The translations under genes and the position numbers were made by a program. A DNA stretch of 64,000 nucleotides, from contig NZ_JAGGKV010000026.1 of the NCBI RefSeq assembly GCF_017874035.1, positions 1 through 64,000 on the forward strand. Direction: 5' to 3'. Below, piece after piece: positions 26,635 to 34,713 of this stretch. The notes under the pieces were generated by a model that saw only the letters and a list, made by a program, of their open reading frames with translations, searched no databases and was not told the origin of the DNA. The DNA is from Paenibacillus aceris. Its GTDB lineage: Bacteria > Bacillota > Bacilli > Paenibacillales > NBRC-103111. How positions within the stretch are numbered: the stretch's first letter is position 1; each line of letters begins with the position of its first letter.

Positions 26635-28103
26635 GTTTGATCATCTCCGGATTTTCTTATGAAGCCAGGTACACCTTCCTTCTTCCCCCAAGGCATTCGG
26701 AATAAAATTTTCAATAGATCGCGGAAATTAATTGGTGCCACCGGACTTAGATATTTGATTCCAAACGATTGCAGATTAACCATATAGATAGCAATAGCTA
26801 ACATACAAATTAATAATCCAAACAAACCAAGTACACCGCTAACAATCAGTATGATTAATCTTATCAGACTCACGAAGCCAACCATATTTTGATTCACCAT
26901 GGTAAACGAAGCTAATACGGAGATGGCTACGACAACCAGAATCCCCGGTGCCGTCATACCTGCGCTGATGGCCGCCTGTCCGACAATTAATCCGCCAACA
27001 ACAGAGATGGTCTGTCCGAATGAAGATGGCAAGCGCATTCCCGCTTCACGAAATAATTCAAATAGAAGAATCATCACAACGGCTTCGAGAGGAGCCGGCA
27101 GCGGAACACCTTGTCTGGAAATGAGAAGAGTACCCAGCAAAGTAAACGGGAGCTGATCCTGATGATAAGTAAGCAATGCGATCCAAAATCCAGGAAGAAA
27201 CACGGAAAAAAATATTCCACACAACCTTAACAATCGGGTAAACATGACAAACCAATTAAGTGTATAAGCATCTTCCGAAGTATTGAGCAAAAAGGTAAAG
27301 TTAACAGGCCCAATGATCGCTGTTGGGGAACCATCGACCACAATGACAAACCTGCCGTGCATGAGGGAGTTCACCGCAAAATCCGGCCTCCCGGTATAGA
27401 CAAACTTCGAAAAATACTTATTACTTTCTAGTCCCTCCTCCAGTTGAGAACTGCTGATCATCCCTTTGAGTTTCAAGCTGGCCAATCGGGATGTGACCTC
27501 CTCAACAATGGTTGGATTAATCGCATCTTTCAGATAAAGAAGTAATGTCTTGGTTTGCGTCTGCGTTCCGAGCGTATATTCTTCTACGGCTAGAGCATTT
27601 GTTTTTAATCTTTTTCTTATTAACGCGACATTGACCCTCGCATCTTCAATAAAGCCGTCACGAGGTCCTCTTACCGAAATCTCGGCACTCGATTCCTCCG
27701 TTTTTCTCTGCGGGGCATTGGCTATATCCCATGTGTACATGGTGGCAGTTTCATGGAAATATGCCAGCAGCTCCCCATTAAAAATCTTATTTATGATGTA
27801 TTCGTCATCCCAATCTTGCGGGACCGGGTTCAGCTGAAAGGGTAGGTGCTGCTGTAGTTCGCTGTCGTTCGATATGGTATGTTCTTTAAACATTTCAATC
27901 AGGTGAGGAATAAAAAATTGATGAATTCGGTGTATATCGCACAGCCCATCGCAATAAACAAACAGCAACAAAAATGAGGATCCATCTTGTTGGGTGACAT
28001 TCAGTTTGTTAATATGCACATCGCTGCAGTCTTTGAACAACCGCTGAAATGAACCATATGGTTCTTCCTCCGCTGATCCCAACGATTCCAACCTATTTCT
28101 CAT
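26631..28103 (-). CDS. GerA family spore germination receptor, A subunit
   Basis: About 490 residues. A soluble N-terminal half contains the signature VRGPRDGFIEDARVNVALIR. A membrane half of about five helices follows, with PFTLLGTLLISRQGVPLPAPLE and FREAGMRLPSSFGQTISVVGGLIVG. It forms the germinant-sensing receptor with the B and C subunits in the spore inner membrane. The open frame extends to 28178, but the ATG at 28103 overlaps the B-subunit stop as ATGA, the usual coupling in such operons. An ATG at 28121 is an alternative. Confidence 0.92.
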   Translation of the reverse strand: MRNRLESLGSAEEEPYGSFQRLFKDCSDVHINKLNVTQQDGSSFLLLFVYCDGLCDIHRIHQFFIPHLIEMFKEHTISNDSELQQHLPFQLNPVPQDWDDEYIINKIFNGELLAYFHETATMYTWDIANAPQRKTEESSAEISVRGPRDGFIEDARVNVALIRKRLKTNALAVEEYTLGTQTQTKTLLLYLKDAINPTIVEEVTSRLASLKLKGMISSSQLEEGLESNKYFSKFVYTGRPDFAVNSLMHGRFVIVVDGSPTAIIGPVNFTFLLNTSEDAYTLNWFVMFTRLLRLCGIFFSVFLPGFWIALLTYHQDQLPFTLLGTLLISRQGVPLPAPLEAVVMILLFELFREAGMRLPSSFGQTISVVGGLIVGQAAISAGMTAPGILVVVAISVLASFTMVNQNMVGFVSLIRLIILIVSGVLGLFGLLICMLAIAIYMVNLQSFGIKYLSPVAPINFRDLLKILFRMPWGKKEGVPGFIRKSGDDQT

Positions 28104-29188
28104 GATTTCACTCTTCTCCATCTGTGTCCGAAATGAATTAATCCAATAATAACCAGGAAATAGCCCGACATCCCCCAAAATATACCTGGTAACAGAATAT
28201 CTGTAATCAGATTAATAAATTTAGGATCACTAATTGGCAAACATATCGCTATTAACTGAATAGAACATATAAGGAATAGGGATAAGGTCTTATTCCTTTT
28301 TTTCTCAATACCCAGAATATCGTTGATCAAAAAAAGAGTCAGTGAGATTCTCAGAAAGGCCCCACTGAACCACTGATATATACTTAAAAAATCCATGTGC
28401 TCAATAAAGTGACCTATTGTCACTAGCCTCCACTCTTCATAAGCAGGGAACCTTAAATGGGAGGCTTGCTTGGGACCGAACTCGCTGATTGCGCCGACTA
28501 AAGGACCGAATGTTAGTAAGATCAGAATCAAAGTCAGTGCCACAAGGGACATGAACGAAATACGGGTACGGATATGGTGCTTTATAAATAACAGCAGCGA
28601 TAATTCGAGTAATCCTGCCTCGACATATATGACCCCATGCCAGACGGGCTTCATGCCAAATTCCAGAATAGGCTTTAACAAGGAGTATTCCTTATTCGGA
28701 TAATTGGCTGTCATCACATAAAAACCTAATATGACAACAAACGGTAAAAAGATAGCCGCTGTATTGGCTATCGACTCGATACCTTTATAAGCATTAATAG
28801 AACAAACGATCAGCAAGGCAGAAGCTAAAACAATGATTGGGGTATTCGTAGAGAAGGCAAGATGAATCCATGTAACAGTATCTTTTAAAGTAATCGTAGA
28901 TAAAGTAAATATGTAGATGCATGCAAAACCTGCCAGCAAGTAGGATACCATTGCGCCGTATTTAAGCTTGAGCCATTGGAATAGAGGCATATCCCGATTC
29001 TTACCAATAACCGAATAAAGCAAAACAACCCAAATCATAAAAAACGAGCCCGCAAGCAGAACGGAAATCCAGCTGTCGCGTTGTGCTTTTTGTAACAACA
29101 TCGGAATGATAATGACATGGTTTAACAATCCAATAGAAAGCATTAACATCATGCTTGTTTGCAAAAACGTGATTGAACCGTTTTTCAT
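28100..29188 (-). CDS. GerB family spore germination permease, B subunit
   Basis: About 362 residues with ten membrane helices, of the APC-related endospore permease family. It probably holds the germinant-binding site of the receptor. The ATG at 29188 has GGAGG 6 bases upstream; the GTG at 29194 directly touches the ribosome binding site. It is the first gene of the operon, behind a sigma-G-like promoter. Confidence 0.9.
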   Translation of the reverse strand: MKNGSITFLQTSMMLMLSIGLLNHVIIIPMLLQKAQRDSWISVLLAGSFFMIWVVLLYSVIGKNRDMPLFQWLKLKYGAMVSYLLAGFACIYIFTLSTITLKDTVTWIHLAFSTNTPIIVLASALLIVCSINAYKGIESIANTAAIFLPFVVILGFYVMTANYPNKEYSLLKPILEFGMKPVWHGVIYVEAGLLELSLLLFIKHHIRTRISFMSLVALTLILILLTFGPLVGAISEFGPKQASHLRFPAYEEWRLVTIGHFIEHMDFLSIYQWFSGAFLRISLTLFLINDILGIEKKRNKTLSLFLICSIQLIAICLPISDPKFINLITDILLPGIFWGMSGYFLVIIGLIHFGHRWRRVKS

Positions 29189-29226
29189 CAGCACCCTCCG
29201 ATTCTTAAATTAGTAAATTGTTCCTG

Positions 29227-29256
29227 TAGTATGCTGCATTTTCTTGAATTTATACG
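29227..29256 (-). promoter_or_regulatory. Sigma-G-like forespore promoter of the ger operon
   Basis: Minus-strand -10 box CATACTA (29227-29233) is the canonical sigma-G sequence. A 17-bp spacer separates it from CGTATA, which matches the sigma-G -35 consensus TGAATA at 4 of 6 bases. The leader is about 30 bases. Ger receptor operons are known to be forespore-expressed. Confidence 0.6.
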
Positions 29257-29269
29257 ATACAGGTTAAAT

Positions 29270-30101
29270 GGTTTGGGTGCAAAGCTCTAATTCATGATAA
29301 CTAAATTGATTATGAAGTCATGGGATGGAGCAACTTACTTTGGAAACCAAATTGGACTTATTTAAATGGAAGCAATATGAATCAGCAATCATTTTACTAA
29401 CCGTGAGATGGTATTTAAAATATAGTTTAAGCTATCGAGACATCGTAGAAATGATGAGCGAGCGAGGATTAATGATTTCCCATACGACGTTCATGAGATG
29501 GGTCCATGAATTTGGAACCGAAATCGACAAACGAATCCGCCTCTTTTTGAAACCTACAAACGACTCGTGGAGGACTGACGAAGCCTACGTCAAAATAAAG
29601 GGTCAGTGGAAGTACTTATATAGAGCCGTTGATTCAACGGGGAAAACGATTGATTTCATGTTATCTGAAAATCGTTATATGCCGGCTGCTAAGCGTTTCT
29701 TTACAAATGCTTTGTCCTCTTCACATAATCAATTACCTCGTGTGATCACTTTGGATAAAAACCCGGCATATCCACCAGCCATACAAGAATTAATAAATGA
29801 AAAAGCCTTACCAATAGAAACCTTGATTAGACAGACAAAATATCTAAACAACATTGTGGAGCAAGATCATCGATTCATAAAAAAAATCACAAAACGATGC
29901 TTGGTTTCAAATCATTTCTAACTGCAGAAAAGACGTTAAAGGGAATTGAGGCCATGCATATGATTAGGAAAGGACAAGCCGAAAATAATTCGTCTGTCCT
30001 CTCTACTGTTGAATGGCTCAATAAAATATTTGGTATTGTGGCATAGTTAATTACAATTTTAATGGGTAATTGCTATCTCTTTTAATTCTTGCACCACTAC
30101 C
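29270..30101 (+). mobile_element. IS6/IS240-family insertion sequence, inactive
   Basis: An 832-bp segment. The left end GGTTTGGGTGCAA and the reverse complement of the right end GGTAGTGGTGCAA match at 10 of 13 positions, and the size is typical for IS6. It contains one transposase frame that is broken near its end. No 8-bp target duplication is visible in the flanks, so the copy is old or was rearranged. Confidence 0.75.
29325..30046 (+). pseudogene. IS6-family DDE transposase, frameshifted
   Basis: The N-terminal HTH region (YRDIVEMMSERGLMISHTTFMRW) is followed by the DDE core: Asp in SWRTDEAYVKIKG, Asp in VITLDKNPAYP and Glu in NNIVEQDHRFIKK. The first frame ends at 29921. One missing A in the run at about 29893-29897 shifts the frame; restoring it gives MLGFKSFLTAEKTLKGIEAMH and a stop at 30044-30046. 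All catalytic residues precede the shift, but the last ~50 residues are lost. Confidence 0.85.
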
Positions 30102-30162
30102 CCATTTTCCATACTTCAAAACTTTGTTTGTTACCCGATAGGTGGTGGTTCAAAGCAGCCCA

Positions 30163-30201
30163 TTGACATTCCACTCTCCACGTAATAAAATATTTTTACG
30201 T
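30163..30201 (+). promoter_or_regulatory. Sigma-A promoter with overlapping palindromic operator
   Basis: TTGACA (30163-30168), a 17-bp spacer and TAAAAT (30186-30191). An imperfect palindrome with ends ACGTAA...TTACGT and an AT-rich centre covers 30180-30201, over the -10 box. This is the expected position for autorepression by the ArsR-type regulator encoded next. Confidence 0.6.
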
Positions 30202-30233
30202 AACACATTCATTGTATTGGAGGCAACCTCTCC

Positions 30234-30824
30234 ATGCTAAACGATATTCAAGACAGGTATTACATCGAATCTCCCGAACAAGCAACAGTCTTGCTAAACC
30301 CGATTCGCGGCGAGATCATCGCGCAGCTTCTGGAACCGGGATCTGCCGCTGAAGTGGCACGAACTTTAGGCGAGACTGCGCAGCGCATCAATTATCATCT
30401 GAAGGCTTTGGAGAAAGCTGGTCTCGTTCAACGAGTCGGCACGCGTCAGGTGCGCAATCTGGTGGAAGTGCTCTACAGGGCCATTGCCAAAACCTTCGTT
30501 CTGGCGGACTCACTCAGCATGAAACCGGAAACCGTACAAAAGCTGAAAGACCAGAGCTCACTAGCGCATCTTGTCACAACTTCTGAACGAATCCGAAGAG
30601 ATGCCATGCTGCTCATGGAGCAATCCGATGTGGGAGAGATCATTCCCAGCGCCACGCTTCAACTGCAGGTTCATCTAGCCGATGAGGGGCAAAGGCAAGC
30701 TTTCATCGAGGAGTATGCCGCTTTGGTTCAGCAGCTAGTAGAACGATACGCTGCACCTGCCGGCAAAGAGAAGCATGATCCCTATCACGTATTGTTAGCC
30801 GTGTACCCGAAACCCAAAGAATGA
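30234..30824 (+). CDS. ArsR-type winged-helix regulator
   Basis: 196 residues. The N-terminal winged helix (about 15-95) includes LLNPIRGEIIAQLLEPGSAAEV and the recognition region AQRINYHLKALEKAGLVQRVG, as in the HTH_20/ArsR family. The helical C-terminal part has no metal-binding Cys cluster, so the signal is probably not a metal. GGAGG precedes the ATG by 10 bases. It begins a three-gene operon with a small protein and a ClpP paralogue, and likely controls that operon through the palindrome in its promoter. Confidence 0.8.
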   Translation: MLNDIQDRYYIESPEQATVLLNPIRGEIIAQLLEPGSAAEVARTLGETAQRINYHLKALEKAGLVQRVGTRQVRNLVEVLYRAIAKTFVLADSLSMKPETVQKLKDQSSLAHLVTTSERIRRDAMLLMEQSDVGEIIPSATLQLQVHLADEGQRQAFIEEYAALVQQLVERYAAPAGKEKHDPYHVLLAVYPKPKE

Positions 30825-30838
30825 GGAGGCAACCTAGG

Positions 30839-31135
30839 ATGAGCAATAATCATAAGCAAGAAAAGAGTACGCCGCTGAAGGACGCTGCACCTGGAGCACC
30901 TGTCATCACGTGGGAGCAAGCTTTAGAAGAAGAGCCAACTCACGATAACAGCAAGGTGATTCCCCTCGAAGCTTATCGTCGTCAAAACGAGTCCGAACTA
31001 GAAGCTACCTTCAACGTTCGCACCATTCCCGCCATTCAAGGCGAGGAGCCTATTCGTCTCATCGTCGTCTCCTCCGGATTTGGTCAAAAACTGCCTGCTA
31101 ACCCTTACACAGTGCAAAGCAAGGCTGCTGCCTAA
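30839..31135 (+). CDS. Small hypothetical protein between regulator and ClpP
   Basis: 98 residues, polar and probably partly disordered, not recognised. No signal peptide, membrane helix or metal motif. The start at 30839 has GAGGAGG about 9 bases upstream. The gene lies 14 bases after the regulator stop and 35 bases before clpP, so all three should be cotranscribed. An adaptor or substrate of the protease is possible, but nothing in the sequence proves it. Confidence 0.6.
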   Translation: MSNNHKQEKSTPLKDAAPGAPVITWEQALEEEPTHDNSKVIPLEAYRRQNESELEATFNVRTIPAIQGEEPIRLIVVSSGFGQKLPANPYTVQSKAAA

Positions 31136-31170
31136 ACAAAATAAGTTTTACCAAAGAAAGGATGATTCCT

Positions 31171-31752
31171 ATGAGTTTCATACCTATGGTTGTTGAACAA
31201 ACGTCGCGCGGCGAGCGCTCTTACGATATTTATTCCCGTCTGCTCAAAGACAGAATTGTGTTCCTCGGGACAGAAGTGAATGATCAGGTTGCCAATGCAA
31301 TCATTGCCCAGTTGCTTTTTCTTTCCGCTGAAGATCCAGAGAAAGATATTTCGCTTTATATTAACTCACCAGGCGGTTCCACTTCGGCCGGATTGGCCAT
31401 TTATGATACGATGAATTTCATTAAGCCTGACGTATCTACAATCTGTGTCGGTATGGCGGCATCTATGGGCGCCATTCTGCTGACAGCCGGAGCGCCGGGC
31501 AAGCGTTTTGCTCTTCCGAATGCCGAAGTTATGATTCACCAGCCTTGGGGCGGTGCTCAAGGGCAAGCCAGCGATATTCATATTCGCGCCCAGCACATTC
31601 TCAAAACGCGCCATACCCTTAACCGAATTCTGGCAGATACGACTAAACAACCCATCGAGAAAATCGAGTTGGATACAGACCGCGACTACTTCTTGGAAGC
31701 CAACGACGCCAAAGCTTATGGCTTGATTGATAAGGTTATTGAGAGAATTTAA
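31171..31752 (+). CDS. clpP: ClpP family serine protease (probable paralogue)
   Basis: 193 residues, normal ClpP length. The N-terminus MSFIPMVVEQTSRGERSYDIYSR is typical. The catalytic Ser is in GMAASMGA (near residue 98), His in MIHQPWGG (near 123) and Asp in the DTDRDYFLEANDAKAYGLID region. It forms tetradecamers that degrade proteins delivered by a Clp ATPase. The operon with an ArsR-type regulator differs from the usual solitary housekeeping clpP, so this may be a second, conditionally expressed copy. The ATG at 31171 is favoured over 31162, which touches the ribosome binding site. Confidence 0.92.
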   Translation: MSFIPMVVEQTSRGERSYDIYSRLLKDRIVFLGTEVNDQVANAIIAQLLFLSAEDPEKDISLYINSPGGSTSAGLAIYDTMNFIKPDVSTICVGMAASMGAILLTAGAPGKRFALPNAEVMIHQPWGGAQGQASDIHIRAQHILKTRHTLNRILADTTKQPIEKIELDTDRDYFLEANDAKAYGLIDKVIERI

Positions 31753-31762
31753 CGTCTCACCA

Positions 31763-31790
31763 AAAAGAGCCCCCAAGGGCTCTTTTTGCT
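31763..31790 (+). terminator. Terminator of the clpP operon
   Basis: AAAGAGCCC / GGGCTCTTT with a 4-base loop and a T-run, 10 bases past the stop. Confidence 0.92.
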
Positions 31791-31845
31791 GTATTGTTGA
31801 AGCAATGCATAGCAAAGAGATCTGTCTGCCTGCCTAGGCATGAAC

Positions 31846-31899
31846 AAAACGTGGCTGTCCCATAAAGGTCAGGAATGACCTCATGGGTAGCCACGTTTT
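31846..31899. terminator. Long bidirectional hairpin
   Basis: AAAACGTGGCT...CCCAT...AGGTC / GACCT...ATGGG...AGCCACGTTTT, about 24 paired bases with short T-runs on both sides. It is followed by no gene on the plus strand. It could be a terminator or the end of a small mobile element. Confidence 0.6.
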
Positions 31900-31928
31900 C
31901 TAAAACTGCGATACAATTCCTCAGTTAT

Positions 31929-32107
31929 TGGAAACAAGGGTACGCTATTTCCTGCAAAACAGTCATTTGGCAAATCAGAAGGAACTATGATCCGCTATCC
32001 TTCGATTTTATGCTAAACATTGCCATCATAAGGCAAATAAGACCCTCTAGGTCCCCTTTAAACACGCAAGCGGCACATTTTGCTAAAATTGAGCCCTGTA
32101 GTTCCCT
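31929..32107. repeat. Mirrored repeat element with ~51-bp period
   Basis: Four related ~26-base units. Two are forward (31929-31955, with CGCTATTTCC; 31981-32007, GGAACTATGATCCGCTATCC) and 52 bp apart. Two are reverse (32030-32056 and 32081-32107, reading GGGGACCTAGAGGGTCTTAT and GGGAACTACAGGGCTC on the minus strand) and 51 bp apart. The unit is roughly GGRAMYTANRGGNNCNYTAT. No coding potential. It could be a miniature mobile or structured intergenic element. Confidence 0.5.
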
Positions 32108-32133
32108 ATCGCACATGGATGAATGCACAAACT

Positions 32134-32187
32134 AAAAAAGAAGGGCCATCCCGACAGTCGTATATTCTACGGCGGGACGGCCCTTTC
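32134..32187 (-). terminator. Terminator of the M24 peptidase gene
   Basis: AAGGGCC..CCCG / CGGG..GGCCCTT stem with CTTCTTTTTT downstream on the minus strand. Confidence 0.85.
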
Positions 32188-32219
32188 GTCTAATTATTGG
32201 AGTATGGATCTTGCATATC

Positions 32220-33404
32220 TTATACGCGAATTATACCATCCCTCGAGATCGTCAGCTTCTCCCAACCGCTGTCGGTAATCAAGTACGTATCCTCAACCCC
32301 GACGACACCACGCCCAGGGAAGGTGAACTTAGGCTCAATCGCGATGACCATGCCGGGCGCCAACGGGTATTTGAAGCCTTTGGCGAGAACGGGCAGTTCA
32401 TCGATCTCGAGCCCGATGCCGTGACCAAGGAATTTCACTTGGTCGGCGCCGTACCCCATGAAGTGGGGGCTCAGTCCCGCTTCCTGCACTTGATCCAGCG
32501 CGAGCAAATACAGATGCTCGGCAATCACCCCAGGCTGCAGCCTGGCTTCCGTCGCGCGGAGTACCTCCTCCGCCACGTCGTAGGCACGCTGCAGCTCCGG
32601 GTCCAAATCGCCGATCACAAGCGTGCGCGTCTGATCGATCAAATAGCCATCGACCATGCAGCCGATGTCGACAAGGATCGGTTCGCCGCGCCCAATCAGC
32701 GCGCGGCCTGAGCTTTGCGGGCTGGACGGGTGGAGCCCCGTGCCCCCGGCCGGCCCGTCGAAATATGTGGGCACCGCTGCCGCCGCGCCTGCCGCAACCA
32801 TTCCGGTGATTAACTCGGAATTGTACGCGCGCATGCGCATCAGCCCTTGGTGCCCGCGCAGCCGGAGCTGATGCTCGATGAGCGCCATCAGCTCAAACTC
32901 CGCCATCCCCTCACGCACGTGGGGGATGACCGCCTCCAGCGCCGCGTCGACGACGCGCGCGGCCTCGCGGATCGCCGTGACTTCGTCCGGCGATTTGATC
33001 ATCCTCTGCTCGCGCACGAGCAGCGAGCCGTCCTCCCAGACCGCGCCGGGCAGCGCGGCCTGGAGCTTACCATAGAGCTGGACGGGTAACACGTCCAGCT
33101 CGGTCGCGATCCGCAGCGGAGCAGCCGCTGCGGACCCACTCGCGCTGCGCGCGCGAAGACGCTCAGCCAGCGTCTTCCAGGAGCCCAGCGCTTCCACGTC
33201 CGCTGACGCTTCCTCCTCCGCGCGGGTCAAGCTGCGGCGGACGAGATACAGCGCCTCGCCCTCCGCGGGGATAAACAAATACCCCGTCTGCATCGAGCCG
33301 CAGTAATAATATATATCCACATGGTGAGTGACCAGGAAACCCGACCACCCCCGACTTAGTAATTCCCCCTGCAGCCACTGCTGCCTTTCGCGAAAAATAG
33401 TCAT
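32220..33404 (-). CDS. M24 family Xaa-Pro aminopeptidase
   Basis: 394 residues. An N-terminal creatinase-like domain (1-135) precedes the pita-bread M24 domain. Metal ligands are Asp in LVDIGCMVDGY and IDQTRT, His in FLGHGIGLEIDE, Glu in IAIEPKF and Glu in VGVEDTYLIT. It is a cytoplasmic metallopeptidase that removes N-terminal residues before proline. It is followed by its own terminator. It lies 53 bases after the last gene of the Tad operon with no clear terminator between them, so read-through is possible. The coding region is clearly richer in G+C than its neighbours. Confidence 0.88.
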   Translation of the reverse strand: MTIFRERQQWLQGELLSRGWSGFLVTHHVDIYYYCGSMQTGYLFIPAEGEALYLVRRSLTRAEEEASADVEALGSWKTLAERLRARSASGSAAAAPLRIATELDVLPVQLYGKLQAALPGAVWEDGSLLVREQRMIKSPDEVTAIREAARVVDAALEAVIPHVREGMAEFELMALIEHQLRLRGHQGLMRMRAYNSELITGMVAAGAAAAVPTYFDGPAGGTGLHPSSPQSSGRALIGRGEPILVDIGCMVDGYLIDQTRTLVIGDLDPELQRAYDVAEEVLRATEARLQPGVIAEHLYLLALDQVQEAGLSPHFMGYGADQVKFLGHGIGLEIDELPVLAKGFKYPLAPGMVIAIEPKFTFPGRGVVGVEDTYLITDSGWEKLTISRDGIIRV

Positions 33405-33457
33405 TCAAACCGCTCCTTACGCTGCCAAGAATGTACACCTCACCTTCTATTATACAT

Positions 33458-33940
33458 TCAAAAAACCATTTCCGCAGAACTCTTCACCGTCCAGGTGATT
33501 GGCTGCAAAACCGTATAGGTTCGAGGATACTCCAAACGAATGAACATGATGACCCCCGGCCGATTCAGCGTAACCGAATACCCATAGGACGAATTCGTAT
33601 AAGTATACGGAAACATCTCCCCGTCATTAACTATTTTAAATAACTCCACCACAATCCCCTTCTGCAGAAATGTTCCCGGCAGCGGGGCATTCGCGGCATC
33701 CAGCCTCAAATTAGCTTGCAAATACTGCTGTGCCGCATTCCTAGCCTTTGTCTCGTCAATCGCATGAATTCCCTCCGCCAGCTTCGCTTGATCACTTTGT
33801 TGAGCAGCCGCATGTACAGCACGATTCAGTGCATGCTTCCCTTGGAAAAGCGTGTGCATCGCCACCTCCTCGTCTGTTTGCAAGGCATACATTGACATCA
33901 TCACCACACTCATTAGCGCCATTAAAAGCAGCTTGTACAC
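33458..33940 (-). CDS. TadE/TadG-like minor pilin, last gene of Tad operon
   Basis: 160 residues. One hydrophobic N-terminal helix (YKLLLMALMSVVMMSMYAL) precedes a soluble extracellular domain, with no lipobox. Not recognised by a strong motif. Position at the end of a Tad-type operon and topology point to a pseudopilin or assembly factor. GTG start with GAGGTG 5 bases upstream. Confidence 0.5.
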   Translation of the reverse strand: MYKLLLMALMSVVMMSMYALQTDEEVAMHTLFQGKHALNRAVHAAAQQSDQAKLAEGIHAIDETKARNAAQQYLQANLRLDAANAPLPGTFLQKGIVVELFKIVNDGEMFPYTYTNSSYGYSVTLNRPGVIMFIRLEYPRTYTVLQPITWTVKSSAEMVF

Positions 33941-33964
33941 CGCATCACCTCAATCATCCCATCC

Positions 33965-34390
33965 TCAAGGCACGTATTCACTCATCTTCATTCCGGTTGC
34001 ACCCATACGGTCAGATTCGGAAGGCACGGTAATCCCGACCAACCGATCAATGACAAAAAGCCGGTGATACGGATACGTCAGCTTAAGCCGCAGACCCGCC
34101 CCCCGCCTAGCGGGCGTACTTGCATCAGTCCCCCCGGCTCCGGTAGTCGTTTCTACTGTATACACGAGATCACCCGGAATGAAGCCTCTTGCTTCCATAC
34201 GTGTCCTCGAATCCTGGATCATCGCGCTGTCGATATACCCGTGCCTGCCGTTAGCGCCTATTTCAAGCAAATAATCGACCTCTTTTTGCAATACAGCCTG
34301 CCGGACAATCATCACATGCTTATAAACCGGTGCAAACATGAACCAACAAATCAAGGTAGCTAACAAGACGAAAACCAGAATCTGCTTCAT
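33965..34390 (-). CDS. TadE-like pseudopilin or small membrane protein
   Basis: 141 residues. An N-terminal membrane helix (ILVFVLLATLICWFMFAPVY) is followed by a helical segment with Glu and an exported beta-rich part. The start overlaps the stop of the upstream 48-residue gene (ATGA). Its place in the operon suggests a minor pilin. Confidence 0.5.
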   Translation of the reverse strand: MKQILVFVLLATLICWFMFAPVYKHVMIVRQAVLQKEVDYLLEIGANGRHGYIDSAMIQDSRTRMEARGFIPGDLVYTVETTTGAGGTDASTPARRGAGLRLKLTYPYHRLFVIDRLVGITVPSESDRMGATGMKMSEYVP

Positions 34391-34533
34391 GGATCAATCC
34401 GTTCGATCGTTCCATTGATTTTTGCACCGCTATTGTTCACCTGCTTCCGCGTACCCGTATTCCCGCCAATCGCACTGTTGTATATAACAATCACTACCAT
34501 AATCAGCATTACTGTCACCAGGATCGACTTCAC
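34387..34533 (-). CDS. 48-residue single-helix peptide, Tad operon (paralogue 2)
   Basis: GTG start with GGAAGG 6 bases upstream. The peptide reads MKSILVTVMLIMVVIVIYNS, then GGNTGTRKQVNNSG and a polar tail. It is one hydrophobic helix with a short exported tail, similar to the 49-residue protein just upstream (shared ILVTVM..IVV pattern and G.TG.R.....G). It lies where the Flp pilin gene stands in Tad loci but lacks the usual Flp Gly/Glu processing site. Its small size hides it from ordinary gene finding. Confidence 0.65.
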   Translation of the reverse strand: MKSILVTVMLIMVVIVIYNSAIGGNTGTRKQVNNSGAKINGTIERIDP

Positions 34534-34548
34534 ACTCTACCTTCCTTC

Positions 34549-34698
34549 CTAAGGAGTTAATGCTGTAATGTCCGAATTAGCCTTCGAACCATGTGTCGAA
34601 ATATTCCGCCTTAATCCTGTCGAACCGTCATTAACAATCGATGTGAAAAGAAAAGCTACCACAATCAGCATCATCACCGTGATCAAAATATTCCTCAT
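34549..34698 (-). CDS. 49-residue single-helix peptide, Tad operon (paralogue 1)
   Basis: ATG start; CAGGATA lies just upstream, a weak ribosome binding site. The peptide reads MRNILITVMMLIVVAFLFTS, then DGSTGLRRNISTHGSK and a polar tail. It lies 15 bases after tadC and just ahead of its paralogue. Candidate structural subunit of the Tad-type filament; function inferred only from place and topology. Confidence 0.65.
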   Translation of the reverse strand: MRNILITVMMLIVVAFLFTSIVNDGSTGLRRNISTHGSKANSDITALTP

Positions 34699-34713
34699 TA
34701 TCCTGCACGCTCC

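Noticed and set aside
31875..32135. 86-codon plus-strand open frame
   Set aside because: It lies over the mirrored repeat element and starts inside a hairpin.
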